A stretch of 64,000 nt of DNA from Microbacterium pumilum (GTDB lineage: Bacteria > Actinomycetota > Actinomycetes > Actinomycetales > Microbacteriaceae), in assembly GCF_039530225.1 (NCBI RefSeq), contig NZ_BAAAOH010000001.1:2728001-2792000 (forward strand). Direction: 5' to 3'. Both the position numbers and the translations under genes were made by a program. The first letter of the stretch is position 1. Each line of letters starts with the position of its first letter. Positions 1 to 12,752 of this stretch are shown here, piece after piece. A model generated the notes under the pieces. The model did no database searches. It saw nothing but the letters and a program-made list of their open reading frames with translations, and was not told where the DNA came from.

Positions 1-1
1 C

Positions 2-526
2 ACCGGAGTCCGCGTCGTCGAAGAGGCGGTCGCTCGCGACGTGCTCTCGATCATGACAAGTTGCGGCATGTACGACTTCTCGGGCGAGTGGCTGCTGCGC
101 GTCGGGCTTCCCGCCAAGAGCGGGGTGAGCGGAGGACTGCTGGCGGTGGCGCCCTCGCAGTTCGGCGTAGCGGCGTTCAGCCCGCGATTGGACCAGCACG
201 GCAACAGCGTGCGCGGGATCGCCGTCGTCGAGACTTTCGCCGAGCGATTCGGGATGCATCTGCTCGAGCCGCACGAGAGCGTCGCGGTACCGGCGGTGCG
301 GGTGGAGACGACGGAGTCGGGTCGGGTGCTGCATCTGGGTGGTGAGCTCGGATTCGCGGGCTCGGAGCGCGTCGTCGCGGTGCTCAGGGAACTCGCCGAA
401 GCCCTGCCCACCGAGGCGGTCGTGACAGTGGACGCGCGAGAGCTGGCGCGCGCTCATCCCGCCGCGATGATCGCGCTCAGAGCGGAGTTCGAGACGATGC
501 CCTCGCGGTTCCGCCTGCAGGAGTGA
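2..526 (+). CDS. glsA: Glutaminase, 3' part (5' end outside window)
   Basis: Hydrolyses L-glutamine to glutamate and ammonia. The reading frame is open from base 2, so only the last 174 residues are in view. The visible part has the family signatures MTSCGMYDFSGEW and LPAKSGVSGG, the latter carrying the Lys-Ser-Gly of this serine beta-lactamase-like fold. The glutaminase fold seems to end near in-window residue 90. The remaining 80 or so residues look like a STAS-type alpha/beta module, which some actinobacterial glutaminases carry; that part is inference. It converges with rsmB, with 12 bases between the two stop codons and no hairpin in the gap. Confidence 0.88.
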   Translation, partial: TGVRVVEEAVARDVLSIMTSCGMYDFSGEWLLRVGLPAKSGVSGGLLAVAPSQFGVAAFSPRLDQHGNSVRGIAVVETFAERFGMHLLEPHESVAVPAVRVETTESGRVLHLGGELGFAGSERVVAVLRELAEALPTEAVVTVDARELARAHPAAMIALRAEFETMPSRFRLQE

Positions 527-538
527 CGCCGGAGAATC

Positions 539-1909
539 TCAGACGCGACGCAGCAGCGAGATCGACATGGCGTCGGTGTTGTGTCGATGCGGCCACAGCT
601 GCGCGCGACCCGAGCCGTCGGACTGCGGCGGCAGGGCGAGGTCGGCCGACGCGATCTCGGTGACGACGGAGCGGGCGTCGAGCTCCTCCAGCGCCTCCCC
701 CCACTCGCGGCGCGCCTCGGCCATCACTCCGGCGGTCTCGCCGAGGTGGGGCGAACAGGTGATGTAGGCGACGATCCCGCCGGGTTTCAGGGCGCCGATC
801 GCCGACGAGAGCAGTTCACCCTGCAGCTGCGTGAGCTCGGGGAGATCGGCGGGCGACTTGCGCCATCGGGCCTCGGGCCGCCGGCGGAGGGCGCCGAGAC
901 CCGTGCAGGGCGCGTCCACCAGGATGCGGTCGTACGTTTCGGGTGATTCGTCCGCGCGCGCGCGTCCGTCCTGCTCCGAGACGTGAACATCGAGCGGAAC
1001 CCCGGTGAGGGCCTGTCGCACCAGCCCCGCGCGCGCGGGAGAGATCTCGTTCGCCTCGAGCTGCGCGCCGTGGTTCAGCGCCTCGGCGGCGAGCACCGCC
1101 GTCTTGCCTCCGGGGCCGGCGCAGAGATCCAGCCAGCGCTCACCCTCGGCGATCGGCATGGCCCGACTCAGGGCCAGCGCGGCGAGCTGCGACCCCTCGT
1201 CCTGTACGCGGAGTCGCCCGCCGGACTCGCGGATCGTGGCTTCGGGGTCACCGCCGCCGAGGCGGAAGCCCAGGGGCGAGTACGGCGTGCGGCGCGCGTC
1301 ATCCGGCACCTCCGCCAACCCCGGCAGCGCGATCATCGTGACGCGCGGGGCCGCGTTGTCGGCCGTAAGCAGGGCCTCGAGCTCGTCGGTGCGTCCCTCG
1401 GCGGCGAGAGCCCGCCGGAAGGCGCGCACGACCCACACCGGGTGCGAGAACAGCAGCCCGAGACGCTCGTCGTCGGACCTCGCGCTCTCGGCCACCCGGG
1501 TCATCCAGTCGCCAGGGGTGTCGCGCGACACGCGTCGGAGCACCGCATTGACGAAGCCGGCTGCCCCTCGGCCGACGGCGACCCGCGCGAGCTCGACCGA
1601 CTCGTTGACGGCTGCGTGGGATGCGACGCGTGTCGACAGCAGCTGATGGACGCCGAGGCGGAGCGCATCGAGCACGCCGGGGTCGATCTCGGATGCCGGC
1701 CGATCGGCCGCGATCGCGATCACGGCATCGTACGTGCCCTGGCGCCGCAGTGTGCCGTACGTCAGCTCGGTGGCGAGCGCGGCATCCGCGGTGTCGAGCC
1801 CGCCCCGCTCGATCGACTTCGGCAGCAGCAGGTTCGCGTAGGCGTCCGACTCGTGGACGGCGCGCAGGGTCTCGTAGGCGATGCGTCGCGAATCGCTCGC
1901 GCCGCTCAC
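539..1909 (-). CDS. rsmB: 16S rRNA (cytosine-5) methyltransferase RsmB
   Basis: Methylates a cytosine of 16S rRNA (C967 in E. coli) using S-adenosylmethionine. The 456 residues comprise an N-terminal NusB-like RNA-binding domain (about 1-140) and a Rossmann methyltransferase domain. That domain shows SAM motif DLCAGPGGK at 261-269, the release cysteine in APCTGLG near 335 and the catalytic cysteine in TCS near 385. I chose GTG at 1909 because it overlaps the fmt stop as GTGA, implying translational coupling. A GTG-independent upstream start at 1948 would lie inside fmt and adds only Arg-rich residues. Last gene of the gmk-rpoZ-metK-priA-fmt-rsmB run. Confidence 0.93.
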   Translation of the reverse strand: MSGASDSRRIAYETLRAVHESDAYANLLLPKSIERGGLDTADAALATELTYGTLRRQGTYDAVIAIAADRPASEIDPGVLDALRLGVHQLLSTRVASHAAVNESVELARVAVGRGAAGFVNAVLRRVSRDTPGDWMTRVAESARSDDERLGLLFSHPVWVVRAFRRALAAEGRTDELEALLTADNAAPRVTMIALPGLAEVPDDARRTPYSPLGFRLGGGDPEATIRESGGRLRVQDEGSQLAALALSRAMPIAEGERWLDLCAGPGGKTAVLAAEALNHGAQLEANEISPARAGLVRQALTGVPLDVHVSEQDGRARADESPETYDRILVDAPCTGLGALRRRPEARWRKSPADLPELTQLQGELLSSAIGALKPGGIVAYITCSPHLGETAGVMAEARREWGEALEELDARSVVTEIASADLALPPQSDGSGRAQLWPHRHNTDAMSISLLRRV

Positions 1910-2829
1910 GATTCCGCCACCACGGTGTCGGCACGGACGCCGCGCCACCAGTCCGCGGCATTCATCGGGCCCTTGCCGGCGGGCTGGACGCGGTCGAGTG
2001 CGACGGGTGAGGTCGCGGTGCCGATCAGCACCGCACCGGCGTGAGAAAAGAGGGTGCCGGAGGGGAGGGCCGGCGCGTCGGCGGGGGCAGGACCTGCGGC
2101 GAGCAGTTTGACGCGCGTGCCGTTCACCGTGGTGTGGGCGCCGGGCTCGGGCGTGACACCCCGGATGCGGCCGAGCACCGCGCCGACCGGCTCGCCCCAG
2201 CGCACGCGTCCGTCGTCGTCCGAGAGCTTGGGCGCATATGTCGCCTCGCCGTGCTGGGGTCGCGCCACGGCGGTGCCATCGGCGATCGCGTCGACCACGT
2301 CGGCGAGGAGTGCGGCGCCGATGTCGGCGAGTGCGGACAGCACGTCGCCGGCCGTGTCGCCGCTCGCGGGTCGATGCTCGACCTCGCCGTAGACGTCACC
2401 GGCGTCGAGCTCGGGGACGAGCTGGAACACGCTCGCGCCGACCACGTCATCACCCGCGATCAGGGAGTGCTGCACCGGCGCCGCCCCCCGCCAGCGGGGC
2501 AGCAGCGAGAAGTGCAGATTGATCCAGCCGTGCGGCGGCGCCGACAGGAGGGGTTCCCGCACCAGACCGCCGTAGGCGACGATGACTCCGAGGTCGGGCG
2601 CGAGCGCCGCGATCCGCTCCGTGGCCTCGGCATCCAGCCGGTCGGCGCGGATGACCGGCAGCCCCAGTTCGTCCGCCGTTGCGGCCACCGGCGACGGGGT
2701 CAGCACCCGCTTGCGGCCGAGCGGCGCATCGCGGCGCGTGACGACCGCTGCGATGCCGTGTGTCGACGCCGCGAGCCGTCGGAGCGACGGCACGGCGGGC
2801 GCCGGCGTGCCGGCGAAGACGAGGCGCAT
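1906..2829 (-). CDS. fmt: Methionyl-tRNA formyltransferase
   Basis: Formylates initiator Met-tRNA with 10-formyltetrahydrofolate. At 307 residues it has the normal size. The N-terminal formyltransferase domain has the HFSLLPRWRG motif; the catalytic triad reads Asn104, His106 and Asp142 (in LDAGD). The C-terminal OB-like domain follows from about residue 205. ATG at 2829 has AAGGA seven bases upstream, and this SD overlaps the priA stop codon, so fmt is read from the priA transcript. In the same order as in many actinobacteria (priA-fmt-rsmB). Confidence 0.95.
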   Translation of the reverse strand: MRLVFAGTPAPAVPSLRRLAASTHGIAAVVTRRDAPLGRKRVLTPSPVAATADELGLPVIRADRLDAEATERIAALAPDLGVIVAYGGLVREPLLSAPPHGWINLHFSLLPRWRGAAPVQHSLIAGDDVVGASVFQLVPELDAGDVYGEVEHRPASGDTAGDVLSALADIGAALLADVVDAIADGTAVARPQHGEATYAPKLSDDDGRVRWGEPVGAVLGRIRGVTPEPGAHTTVNGTRVKLLAAGPAPADAPALPSGTLFSHAGAVLIGTATSPVALDRVQPAGKGPMNAADWWRGVRADTVVAES

Positions 2830-2836
2830 GGAGTCC

Positions 2837-4816
2837 TTAAAGATCGAGGTCGGGCACGTCGACCCGAACTCTGAGTGTATTGCGCGGCCCGGTCGGCCGC
2901 CCTTTCGCCCGCCTGGTCTTGAGCGCCTGACGGACGACCGAGGCGCGCAGGCTTTCGGTGACCTTTGCACCGAGCGCGTAATCGAATCGCACGAGCGCGC
3001 GGACCGTTCCTTCGCGATCGACCGGGCCGAGCACCGCGGCGTCGTCGAGCTCGGTCACCGCATTTCGCAGTGCGTCGAGCGCGGTCGACACGGTGCGCGC
3101 GTCGCCCTCGAGCGCGGCGACCCGCACCGTCGGCGGCATCCGCAGCGGCGCGCGATCTGCGAGCTCGGCCCGCGCGTAGGCCGGCTGCGTCCAGGTGGCG
3201 AGAGCGCGCGCGACCGGTCCGGCGACGCCGACCAGGTGCACGGGTGCACCCGGTGCCGCCAACGCCGCGGCGTTCGACCACCACCGCAGACAGGATTCAC
3301 CGATCCGCAGGTCGTCTCCCAGCAGCATCCGGTCGCCATCGAGCAGGATGACGGCACGGTACCCGCCCGCGGCGATGGGCTCGGCACCACGGGTGGCGAC
3401 GACGAGCGCGGGTCGCGCATCCACGTGCGACATCGGATGTGCACCGTCGGCGATGATGACACGCGTGCCGGGAAACGCGCGACCCAGTTCGTCGGCCGTG
3501 CGCTCGCTGCCCGCCGACGCCATGCGCAGGCGGGTCGACGAGCAGTTCGGGCAGGTCCAGGCGGGTGCGGCCCGTCCGCACCAGCCGCATTCGGGAGTCG
3601 CGCCCTGGCTCGTGGCATGCAGCGGGCCGCCGCAGTGGAGGCAGCGGGCCGGATGCCGGCACTCGGCGCACACGAGCACGGGAGCGTAACCAGGGCGGGC
3701 GACCTGCACGAGCACGGGCCCATCGGCCAGCGCAGTGCGGGCGGCGGCGAAGGCCGCGGAGGGCACGCGGGCGCCTCGCGACTCGCCCTCGCGTGTGGCG
3801 CTGAGCACGACGCGCGGACTCGATCGTCGAGCTGTCGAGATCTCACGCACCCATCCGACAGCGACGAGACGCTCGACGTCGGTCGTGCGCGTGTGGCCTG
3901 CGAAGACCAGCGCGGTGTGGTCGAGCTCCTGGCGCAGCAGCGCCGCGTCACGCGCGTGGACTCCGGGACTGAGCGGCTCGGCGAGAAGGGGGTCTCCGTC
4001 ATCCCACAGCGCGATGAGCCCTGGTTCGTGAACGGGCGCGTAGACCGCGGAGCGGTTGCCGATCACGATGCATGGGACGGGCGTCAGCATCCGGAGGAAG
4101 GCGGCGTAGCGCACCGGCGAGCTCTGCTGCGAGTCGTCGCGGACGATCGCTTCGGCGGCGACTCGTCCGGCGAGCACCGCCTCGAGCTGCGCGCGGTCGC
4201 GGTGATCGGGCACGATGATGATGGCCGATCGGCCGCCCGCGAGCGAGTGCACTGCGGCCGCGGCCAGCACGACCGCCCAGGCTCCGGCCTCGCCGCCGTC
4301 CGGGAGCCGGACAGTCGAAGGCGGCGCATCGAGGGCCAGTCGGTCGCCGCGCGAGACCGCCTCGCCGAGACCCGTGAAGGGCGCGAGGGATGCCGCGGCC
4401 CAGGCGCGCGCGGCGTCGTGGACCTCGGGCGTGGTCACGGGCGGTGACGCGAGCCACGCCTTCTCGGCACGCACCATGCGCTTCGGGATGGCGAGGCGCA
4501 GGATGTCGCTCGCCGATCCCGCCGCACGGTCCGCGGCTCGCCGCGCGAGCGCGTAGAGCCCGGGAGTGAGCACCGGCACCGCCGAGACGACGGCGTCGAT
4601 CTCGGAGAGCGGCCGGTCCGAGGAGTCGGGCTCGCCGACGTCGACGATGAAGCCCTCCACCATGCGACCGGCACTGCGCAACGGCACCTTCACGCGCACA
4701 CCGGGCAGCGCTTCGGCTGTGAACGCGTCGGGGACGGCGTAGTCGAAGAGCCGGTCCAGCTGCGGCAGCGGCGAATCGATCAGTACACGAGCGACACGGG
4801 GTCTCGGGTCGGACAT
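2837..4816 (-). CDS. priA: Primosomal protein N' PriA, helicase-degenerate actinobacterial type
   Basis: Replication restart protein of 659 residues. The N-terminal DNA-binding domain is recognisable (LIDSPLPQLDRLFDYAVP at 12-29). Eight cysteines (383, 386, 392, 395, 410, 413, 422, 425) form the two zinc-binding loops of PriA. The ATPase motifs are gone: where the Walker A loop should be (about 175-190) the sequence is AVVLAAAAVH, and the DEAH box position reads WDDGD (271-275). This loss is a known feature of actinobacterial PriA, which is thought to act as a loader without helicase activity. It lies 20 bases after metK and 7 bases before fmt. Confidence 0.92.
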   Translation of the reverse strand: MSDPRPRVARVLIDSPLPQLDRLFDYAVPDAFTAEALPGVRVKVPLRSAGRMVEGFIVDVGEPDSSDRPLSEIDAVVSAVPVLTPGLYALARRAADRAAGSASDILRLAIPKRMVRAEKAWLASPPVTTPEVHDAARAWAAASLAPFTGLGEAVSRGDRLALDAPPSTVRLPDGGEAGAWAVVLAAAAVHSLAGGRSAIIIVPDHRDRAQLEAVLAGRVAAEAIVRDDSQQSSPVRYAAFLRMLTPVPCIVIGNRSAVYAPVHEPGLIALWDDGDPLLAEPLSPGVHARDAALLRQELDHTALVFAGHTRTTDVERLVAVGWVREISTARRSSPRVVLSATREGESRGARVPSAAFAAARTALADGPVLVQVARPGYAPVLVCAECRHPARCLHCGGPLHATSQGATPECGWCGRAAPAWTCPNCSSTRLRMASAGSERTADELGRAFPGTRVIIADGAHPMSHVDARPALVVATRGAEPIAAGGYRAVILLDGDRMLLGDDLRIGESCLRWWSNAAALAAPGAPVHLVGVAGPVARALATWTQPAYARAELADRAPLRMPPTVRVAALEGDARTVSTALDALRNAVTELDDAAVLGPVDREGTVRALVRFDYALGAKVTESLRASVVRQALKTRRAKGRPTGPRNTLRVRVDVPDLDL

Positions 4817-4836
4817 CCGCGCTCAGCGGCTCCGAG

Positions 4837-6030
4837 TCACAGCCCGGCGGCCGCGCGCAGCTCGTCGACCCGGTCGGTGCGCTCCCATGTGAAGTCCGGC
4901 AGCTCCCTGCCGAAGTGGCCGTACACCGCCGTGAGCGCGTAGATCGGCCGCAGCAGATCGAGCTGATCGATGATCGCCTTGGGACGAAGGTCGAAAACCT
5001 CGAGGATCGCCCGCGTGATGACCTCGTCGGAGACCCGCCCGGTGCCGAAGGTCTCGACGTACAGGCCGACGGGCTTCGCCTTGCCGATGGCGTAGGCGAC
5101 CTGCACTTCGAGTCGGTCGGCGAGTCCCGCCGCGACAGCGTTCTTCGCGACCCAGCGCATCGCGTACGCCGCCGAGCGGTCGACCTTCGACGGGTCTTTG
5201 CCGCTGAATGCGCCACCACCGTGACGCGCCGCGCCGCCGTAGGTGTCGATGATGATCTTGCGCCCGGTCAGTCCCGCATCGCCCTTGGGACCACCCGTGA
5301 CGAATGGCCCGGCAGGGTTGATGTAGAACCTCACGTCGGGCAGCTCGAGGCCGGTCGCCTCGAGCACCGGATCGATGACCTCGGCGCGAACCGCGGCGCG
5401 TAGGGCCTTCGGCGAGATGTCGGGATGGTGCTGTGTGGACAGCACGACGGATTCGACGGTCTTCGGCACGGCGCCGTCGTAGCCGAGTGTGACCTGGGTC
5501 TTGCCGTCGGGTCGCAGGAACGGGAGCGCGCCGGAGCGGCGGACCTCGGCGAGCCGCTCCGCCATGCGGTGCGCCGTCCAGATGGCCATCGGCATGAGCT
5601 GCGGGGTCTCGGTCGTGGCGTAGCCGAACATGATTCCCTGGTCGCCCGCGCCCTGCTCATCGCGGGGATCGGTCGAGCCGTCTTCACGGCGCTCGAAGGC
5701 CTGGTCGACGCCGGCCGCGATGTCGGAGGACTGGGCGCCGATCGACACGCTCACGCCGCACGAGTCGCCGTCGAAGCCGGTGTCGCTCGACGTGTAGCCG
5801 ATGCGGTTGACGACGCGTCGCACGATCGCGGGGATCTCGACGTACGCCGATGTCGACACCTCGCCCGCAACGTGCACGAGGCCTGTGGTGACGAGCGTCT
5901 CGACGGCGACTCGGCCCCGCGGATCGGCCTCGAGGATCGCATCGAGGATGCTGTCCGAGATCTGATCGCAGATCTTGTCGGGGTGCCCCTCGGTGACGGA
6001 CTCGGACGTGAACAGACGCAACTCGGTCAT
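4837..6030 (-). CDS. metK: S-adenosylmethionine synthetase
   Basis: Makes S-adenosylmethionine from methionine and ATP; cytosolic tetramer. The 397 residues match the family length. Both signatures are present: [12 protein letters not shown] at 127-138 and the glycine-rich phosphate loop GGGAFSGKD at 271-279; the N-terminal [12 protein letters not shown] is also intact. ATG at 6030 is preceded by GGGAG at seven bases. It follows rpoZ directly; coaBC, which usually stands between these two genes in actinobacteria, is not here. The 123-base gap to rpoZ holds a folded GC-rich element (6091-6138); I see no SAM riboswitch. Confidence 0.96.
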   Translation of the reverse strand: MTELRLFTSESVTEGHPDKICDQISDSILDAILEADPRGRVAVETLVTTGLVHVAGEVSTSAYVEIPAIVRRVVNRIGYTSSDTGFDGDSCGVSVSIGAQSSDIAAGVDQAFERREDGSTDPRDEQGAGDQGIMFGYATTETPQLMPMAIWTAHRMAERLAEVRRSGALPFLRPDGKTQVTLGYDGAVPKTVESVVLSTQHHPDISPKALRAAVRAEVIDPVLEATGLELPDVRFYINPAGPFVTGGPKGDAGLTGRKIIIDTYGGAARHGGGAFSGKDPSKVDRSAAYAMRWVAKNAVAAGLADRLEVQVAYAIGKAKPVGLYVETFGTGRVSDEVITRAILEVFDLRPKAIIDQLDLLRPIYALTAVYGHFGRELPDFTWERTDRVDELRAAAGL

Positions 6031-6090
6031 CGAGGCTCCCGGGTGAAGACGGAGGCGAGTGAGGGACGGCACCAGTATGCCGGGAGAGAA

Positions 6091-6138
6091 CGACACCGCC
6101 GGACCCGCGCCTTGCGGCGTCGGGGCTCGGCGGTGTCG
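6091..6138 (-). terminator. Nested GC hairpin between rpoZ and metK
   Basis: A perfect 10-bp stem (CGACACCGCC with GGCGGTGTCG) encloses a CCCG/CGGG stem and, inside that, a CGCC/GGCG stem capped by a GCAA tetraloop when read on the minus strand. It lies 16 bases after the rpoZ stop and 60 bases before metK. The sequence after it (TTCTCTCC) is only weakly U-rich. It could be a partial terminator, an RNA stability element or a metK leader structure. Confidence 0.55.
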
Positions 6139-6153
6139 GCGTCCCAGCGGGAG

Positions 6154-6408
6154 TTACTCGACGTGGCGCAGGCGCAGCTTGTCTTCGTGGATCTCGTGCA
6201 GTGCGATCGTGAGGGGCTTGTCCTCGACGGTGGAGTCGACGAGCGGACCCACGTTGTCGAACAGGTTGCCCTCGTGCAGATCCGAGTAGTAGTCGTTGAT
6301 CTGGCGCGCGCGGCGGGCCGCGAAGATCACGAGCTGGTACTTGGAATCCACCTTCTCGAGCAGTGAGTCGATGGGGGGCTCGATGATTCCCTGGTTCGTT
6401 CCGGCCAT
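6154..6408 (-). CDS. rpoZ: RNA polymerase omega subunit
   Basis: Small subunit that helps assemble and stabilise RNA polymerase by chaperoning beta'. 84 residues. The diagnostic stretch [20 protein letters not shown], followed by ARQINDY, is intact. I place the start at ATG 6408 because GGAGG lies seven bases before it, whereas an in-frame upstream ATG at 6471 lacks a Shine-Dalgarno sequence. It follows gmk by 66 bases, the usual actinobacterial gmk-rpoZ pairing. Confidence 0.95.
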   Translation of the reverse strand: MAGTNQGIIEPPIDSLLEKVDSKYQLVIFAARRARQINDYYSDLHEGNLFDNVGPLVDSTVEDKPLTIALHEIHEDKLRLRHVE

Positions 6409-6474
6409 GGCGAAACCTCCTGATTCGGCGACGGATGTCGCGGGAAGATGATGGGCGACGAGCGCGCGCAAGTG

Positions 6475-7383
6475 TCAGAGCGCGGGCGCCCTCACCAATT
6501 CTACGACCTCTTGCGCCGCCGAGGCGACGTCCTCGTTCACGACACGGAAGTCGAACTCGTTCTGAGAGGCCAATTCGACCTTCGCGGTACGCAGTCGGCG
6601 GGCTCGTTCGTCAGGCCCTTCGGTCCCTCTGCCGACGAGTCGGTGGACGAGTTCGTCCCAGCTGGGCGGCAGCAGGAAGACGAGCGTCGCGGACGGTTCG
6701 GCAGCTCTCACCTGGCGCGCGCCCTGCAGGTCGATCTCGAGCAGCACCGTGCTCCCGGCAGACAGCGCGTCGATGATCGGGCGTCGCGGCGTGCCGTAGC
6801 GGTACTGGTTGTGCACGGTCGCGTGCTCGAGCAGCTCGCCGTCCGCGATGAGCCGGTCGAACTCGGCGTCGTCGACGAAGAAGTAGTGCTCGCCCTCGGT
6901 CTCCCCCGGGCGCGCCGGGCGAGTGGTCGCAGACACCGAGAGGTGGATCTCGGGGTTTCGAGCCTTGATCTCGGCGGCGACCGTGCCCTTGCCGACCGCC
7001 GTCGGCCCGGCGAGCACGACGAGTCGGCTGCGCCCGCCGCGCGGCCCCTGTTCGGGCCACCGCTCGTCGAGGAACTCCTGCAGCGAACGGCGCTGCCTCG
7101 CCCCGAGCCCGCCGAGCTTCTTGACCGGTGAGATCGCGAGCTCATGCAGGATGCGGTCGCGTTTGCCCTCGCCGACGGCAGGGATGCTCGTGAGGAACTC
7201 GGTGACGCGCATCGCGCCGGCGGGCGACTCCGGGTCGGCCAGCGCACGGCGCAGCAGCGTCTGCGGTGAGATGACCCTCATCGCGACGTCCTTCTTGAGC
7301 GACGCGCGTTCGCGACGTGCTGCGACAGCTCGTCGGGACGCGGCGATACGGTCGACCTCGGGTGGGGTCCGGTGTTCAGCCAC
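6475..7383 (-). CDS. gmk: Guanylate kinase with fused N-terminal mIHF domain
   Basis: A two-domain protein of 302 residues. Residues 1-110 match mycobacterial-type integration host factor (mIHF), normally a separate DNA-binding protein encoded just upstream of gmk: see IPAVGEGKRDRILHELAI and GGLGARQRRSLQEFL. Residues 118-302 are guanylate kinase (GMP + ATP to GDP + ADP), with P-loop AGPTAVGKGT at 125-134, the GMP-binding SATTRPARPGE and the EGEHYFF loop. The start is GTG at 7383, overlapping the pyrF stop by eight bases. No internal stop or start separates the domains, so the fusion is real in this sequence. It ends the pyrimidine run and leads into rpoZ. Confidence 0.93.
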   Translation of the reverse strand: MAEHRTPPEVDRIAASRRAVAARRERASLKKDVAMRVISPQTLLRRALADPESPAGAMRVTEFLTSIPAVGEGKRDRILHELAISPVKKLGGLGARQRRSLQEFLDERWPEQGPRGGRSRLVVLAGPTAVGKGTVAAEIKARNPEIHLSVSATTRPARPGETEGEHYFFVDDAEFDRLIADGELLEHATVHNQYRYGTPRRPIIDALSAGSTVLLEIDLQGARQVRAAEPSATLVFLLPPSWDELVHRLVGRGTEGPDERARRLRTAKVELASQNEFDFRVVNEDVASAAQEVVELVRAPAL

Positions 7384-8220
7384 GGGTACTACGGTATTCG
7401 CTCACGCGGGCCTCGATTGCCGCGTCCAGTGCGTGCGGACCTGCATTGAGCAGACTCCGACTCTCGCCGGCGATGACGCAGGGGGCCATCTCTCCGAATC
7501 GCCGGACGAGATCGGCGGGCTGAGCGCCCTGATATCCGAAGCCCGGCCCGAGGATCGGGGCTCGCGGTGAGAACGGGCGGATGCCGGCCTCGGCCCAGTC
7601 GACGGTGGCGCCGATCACGAATCCGAGACTCGCCCAATCGCCGTCGGGGGTGGTGTTGTCGTTGCGCTGCGACACCTCCGCGATGATGCCGGCCGACACC
7701 GTCGCTCCGGCGGTGCCGATTGCGCGCTGCCCGGCGAGGGCTTCGGAGTTGCTCGTCGCCGCGAGGACGAACACGCCCTTGCCCGAGCGCTCGGCCGCGC
7801 GGAACGTGTCGTCGAGGGTCCCGATGCCCAGGAAAGGGTTCACCGTCAGGGCGTCCGCTTCCAGTGGCGAGCCGGGCGTCAGCCACGCCTGGCCGTAGGC
7901 ATCCATCGTGGAGCCGATGTCGCCGCGCTTGGCGTCGGCGATCACGATGAGGCCCGCCGCTCGCGCGACCGCCATGACCTCTTCCAACGCGGCGAATCCG
8001 GCCGATCCCCACCGCTCGAAGAACGACACCTGGGGCTTCACCATCCCCACGCGGTCGGCCGCGGCGTCGACCACCCGCAGGCCGAACTCGCGGACGCCGG
8101 CGGCGGACGCATCCAGTCCCCATGCCTCCAGCAGGCTCGCGTGCGGGTCGATTCCCACGCACAACGGTCCGAACCGGTCGAGGGCGGCCCTCACGCGCTC
8201 ACCGAACGACGCGGCCGAGC

Positions 8221-8224
<4 letters not shown>
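7376..8224 (-). CDS. pyrF: Orotidine 5'-phosphate decarboxylase
   Basis: Last step of UMP synthesis: decarboxylates OMP. 282 residues, of the longer actinobacterial (type 2) class, with the catalytic motif [10 protein letters not shown] at 97-106 and substrate-binding [13 protein letters not shown] at 8224 overlaps the carB stop as ATGA, so the two are translationally coupled. The in-frame reading continues far upstream without a stop through carB, but only this last segment has pyrF homology. Overlaps gmk by eight bases downstream. Confidence 0.95.
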
Positions 8225-11507
<3,283 letters not shown>

Positions 11508-11508
<1 letters not shown>

Positions 11509-12752
11509 CAGTTGGTGTCTCCGTGTCCCGAATCATCCGCTTCGTGTCCCGATTCCGCCCGGTCTGGCGGCTCCGAAGCGGGCGATTCAGGGACATGGTC
11601 GGTGGGAGTGGCGGCGCGGGTCGCGAGCACGAGGTCCCGGAAGCGGTCGAAGAGGTAGTTGGCGTCATGCGGGCCGGCTGCGGCTTCGGGGTGGTACTGC
11701 ACCGAGAAGGCGGGGATGTCGAGGGCCCGGAGCCCCTCCACCACGCTGTCGTTGAGCCCGACGTGGCTCACCTCGACGCGGCCATAGCCGTTGGGGCTGT
11801 CGAACTCGCCCTCGAGCGGAGCCTCCACGGCGAACCCGTGGTTGTGCGCCGTGATCTCCACACGCCCGGTCGTCTTGTCGAGCACCGGCTGATTGATGCC
11901 CCGGTGGCCGAAGGGAAGCTTGTACGTGCCGAGGCCCAGTGCACGTCCGAGCAGCTGGTTGCCGAAGCAGATGCCGAAGAACGGCAGACCGTCATCGAGC
12001 ACGCTGCGCAGCAGCTCGACGTGATCACCCGAGGCCGCCGGGTCACCGGGGCCGTTGGAGTAGAACACCGCGACCGGGTCGATCGCACGGATGTCGTCGA
12101 TCGTGACGTCCTGCGGCAGGACGTGCACGTCGAAGCCGCGAGCTGCGAGGTTCACGATCGTCGCCTGCTTCACCCCGAGGTCGAGCACCGCGAGGTTGCC
12201 GATCCGCTCCGAGGTCGCCGGTGTGACCTCGGCCGTGGCGACCGAGACGGCCGCCGACAGGTTGAGGCCCGCCATCTCGGGCGCACCGCGCACGAGACGC
12301 AGCTGCTCGTCCTCCGCGAGGGCTGCGGCCTCCCCCGAGAACACTCCCCCGCGCATGCTGCCGGCCGAGCGGATGTGGCGCGTGACCGCTCGCGTGTCGA
12401 TACCGCTGATGCCGACCACCCCGTCGCTCTCGAGCGCGTCGTCGAGGGACTCGTCGGCACGCCAGTTCGACACGATGCGCGAAGGATCGCGGACGATGTA
12501 CCCCGACACCCAGATGCGGCGCGACTCGGTGTCTTCGCCGTTCATGCCGGTGTTGCCGATGTGCGGAGCGGTCTGCAGCACGATCTGCCCGGCATACGAG
12601 GGATCGGTGAGGGTCTCCTGGTAACCGGTCATCCCGGTCGCGAAGACCACTTCGCCGAGGGTCGTGCCGCGCGCGCCATAGGCGTGCCCGACGTGGCGGG
12701 TGCCGTCCTCGAGCACGAGGACGGCGGGGTCGGCGTGGAACAGCGCGGTCAT
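11508..12752 (-). CDS. carA: Carbamoyl-phosphate synthase small subunit
   Basis: Glutamine amidotransferase subunit that feeds ammonia to CarB. 414 residues. The class I triad is visible: Cys262 in [12 protein letters not shown], His354 and Glu356 in VQYHPE. After about residue 385 there is a 30-residue acidic, Pro/Ser/Glu-rich tail with no fold apparent, longer than in typical CarA. ATG at 12752 overlaps the stop of the upstream membrane protein as ATGA. Confidence 0.96.

Noticed and set aside
6031-6153. SAM riboswitch before metK
   Set aside because: The hairpin does not show a SAM-I or SAM-IV core, and the leader is too short.
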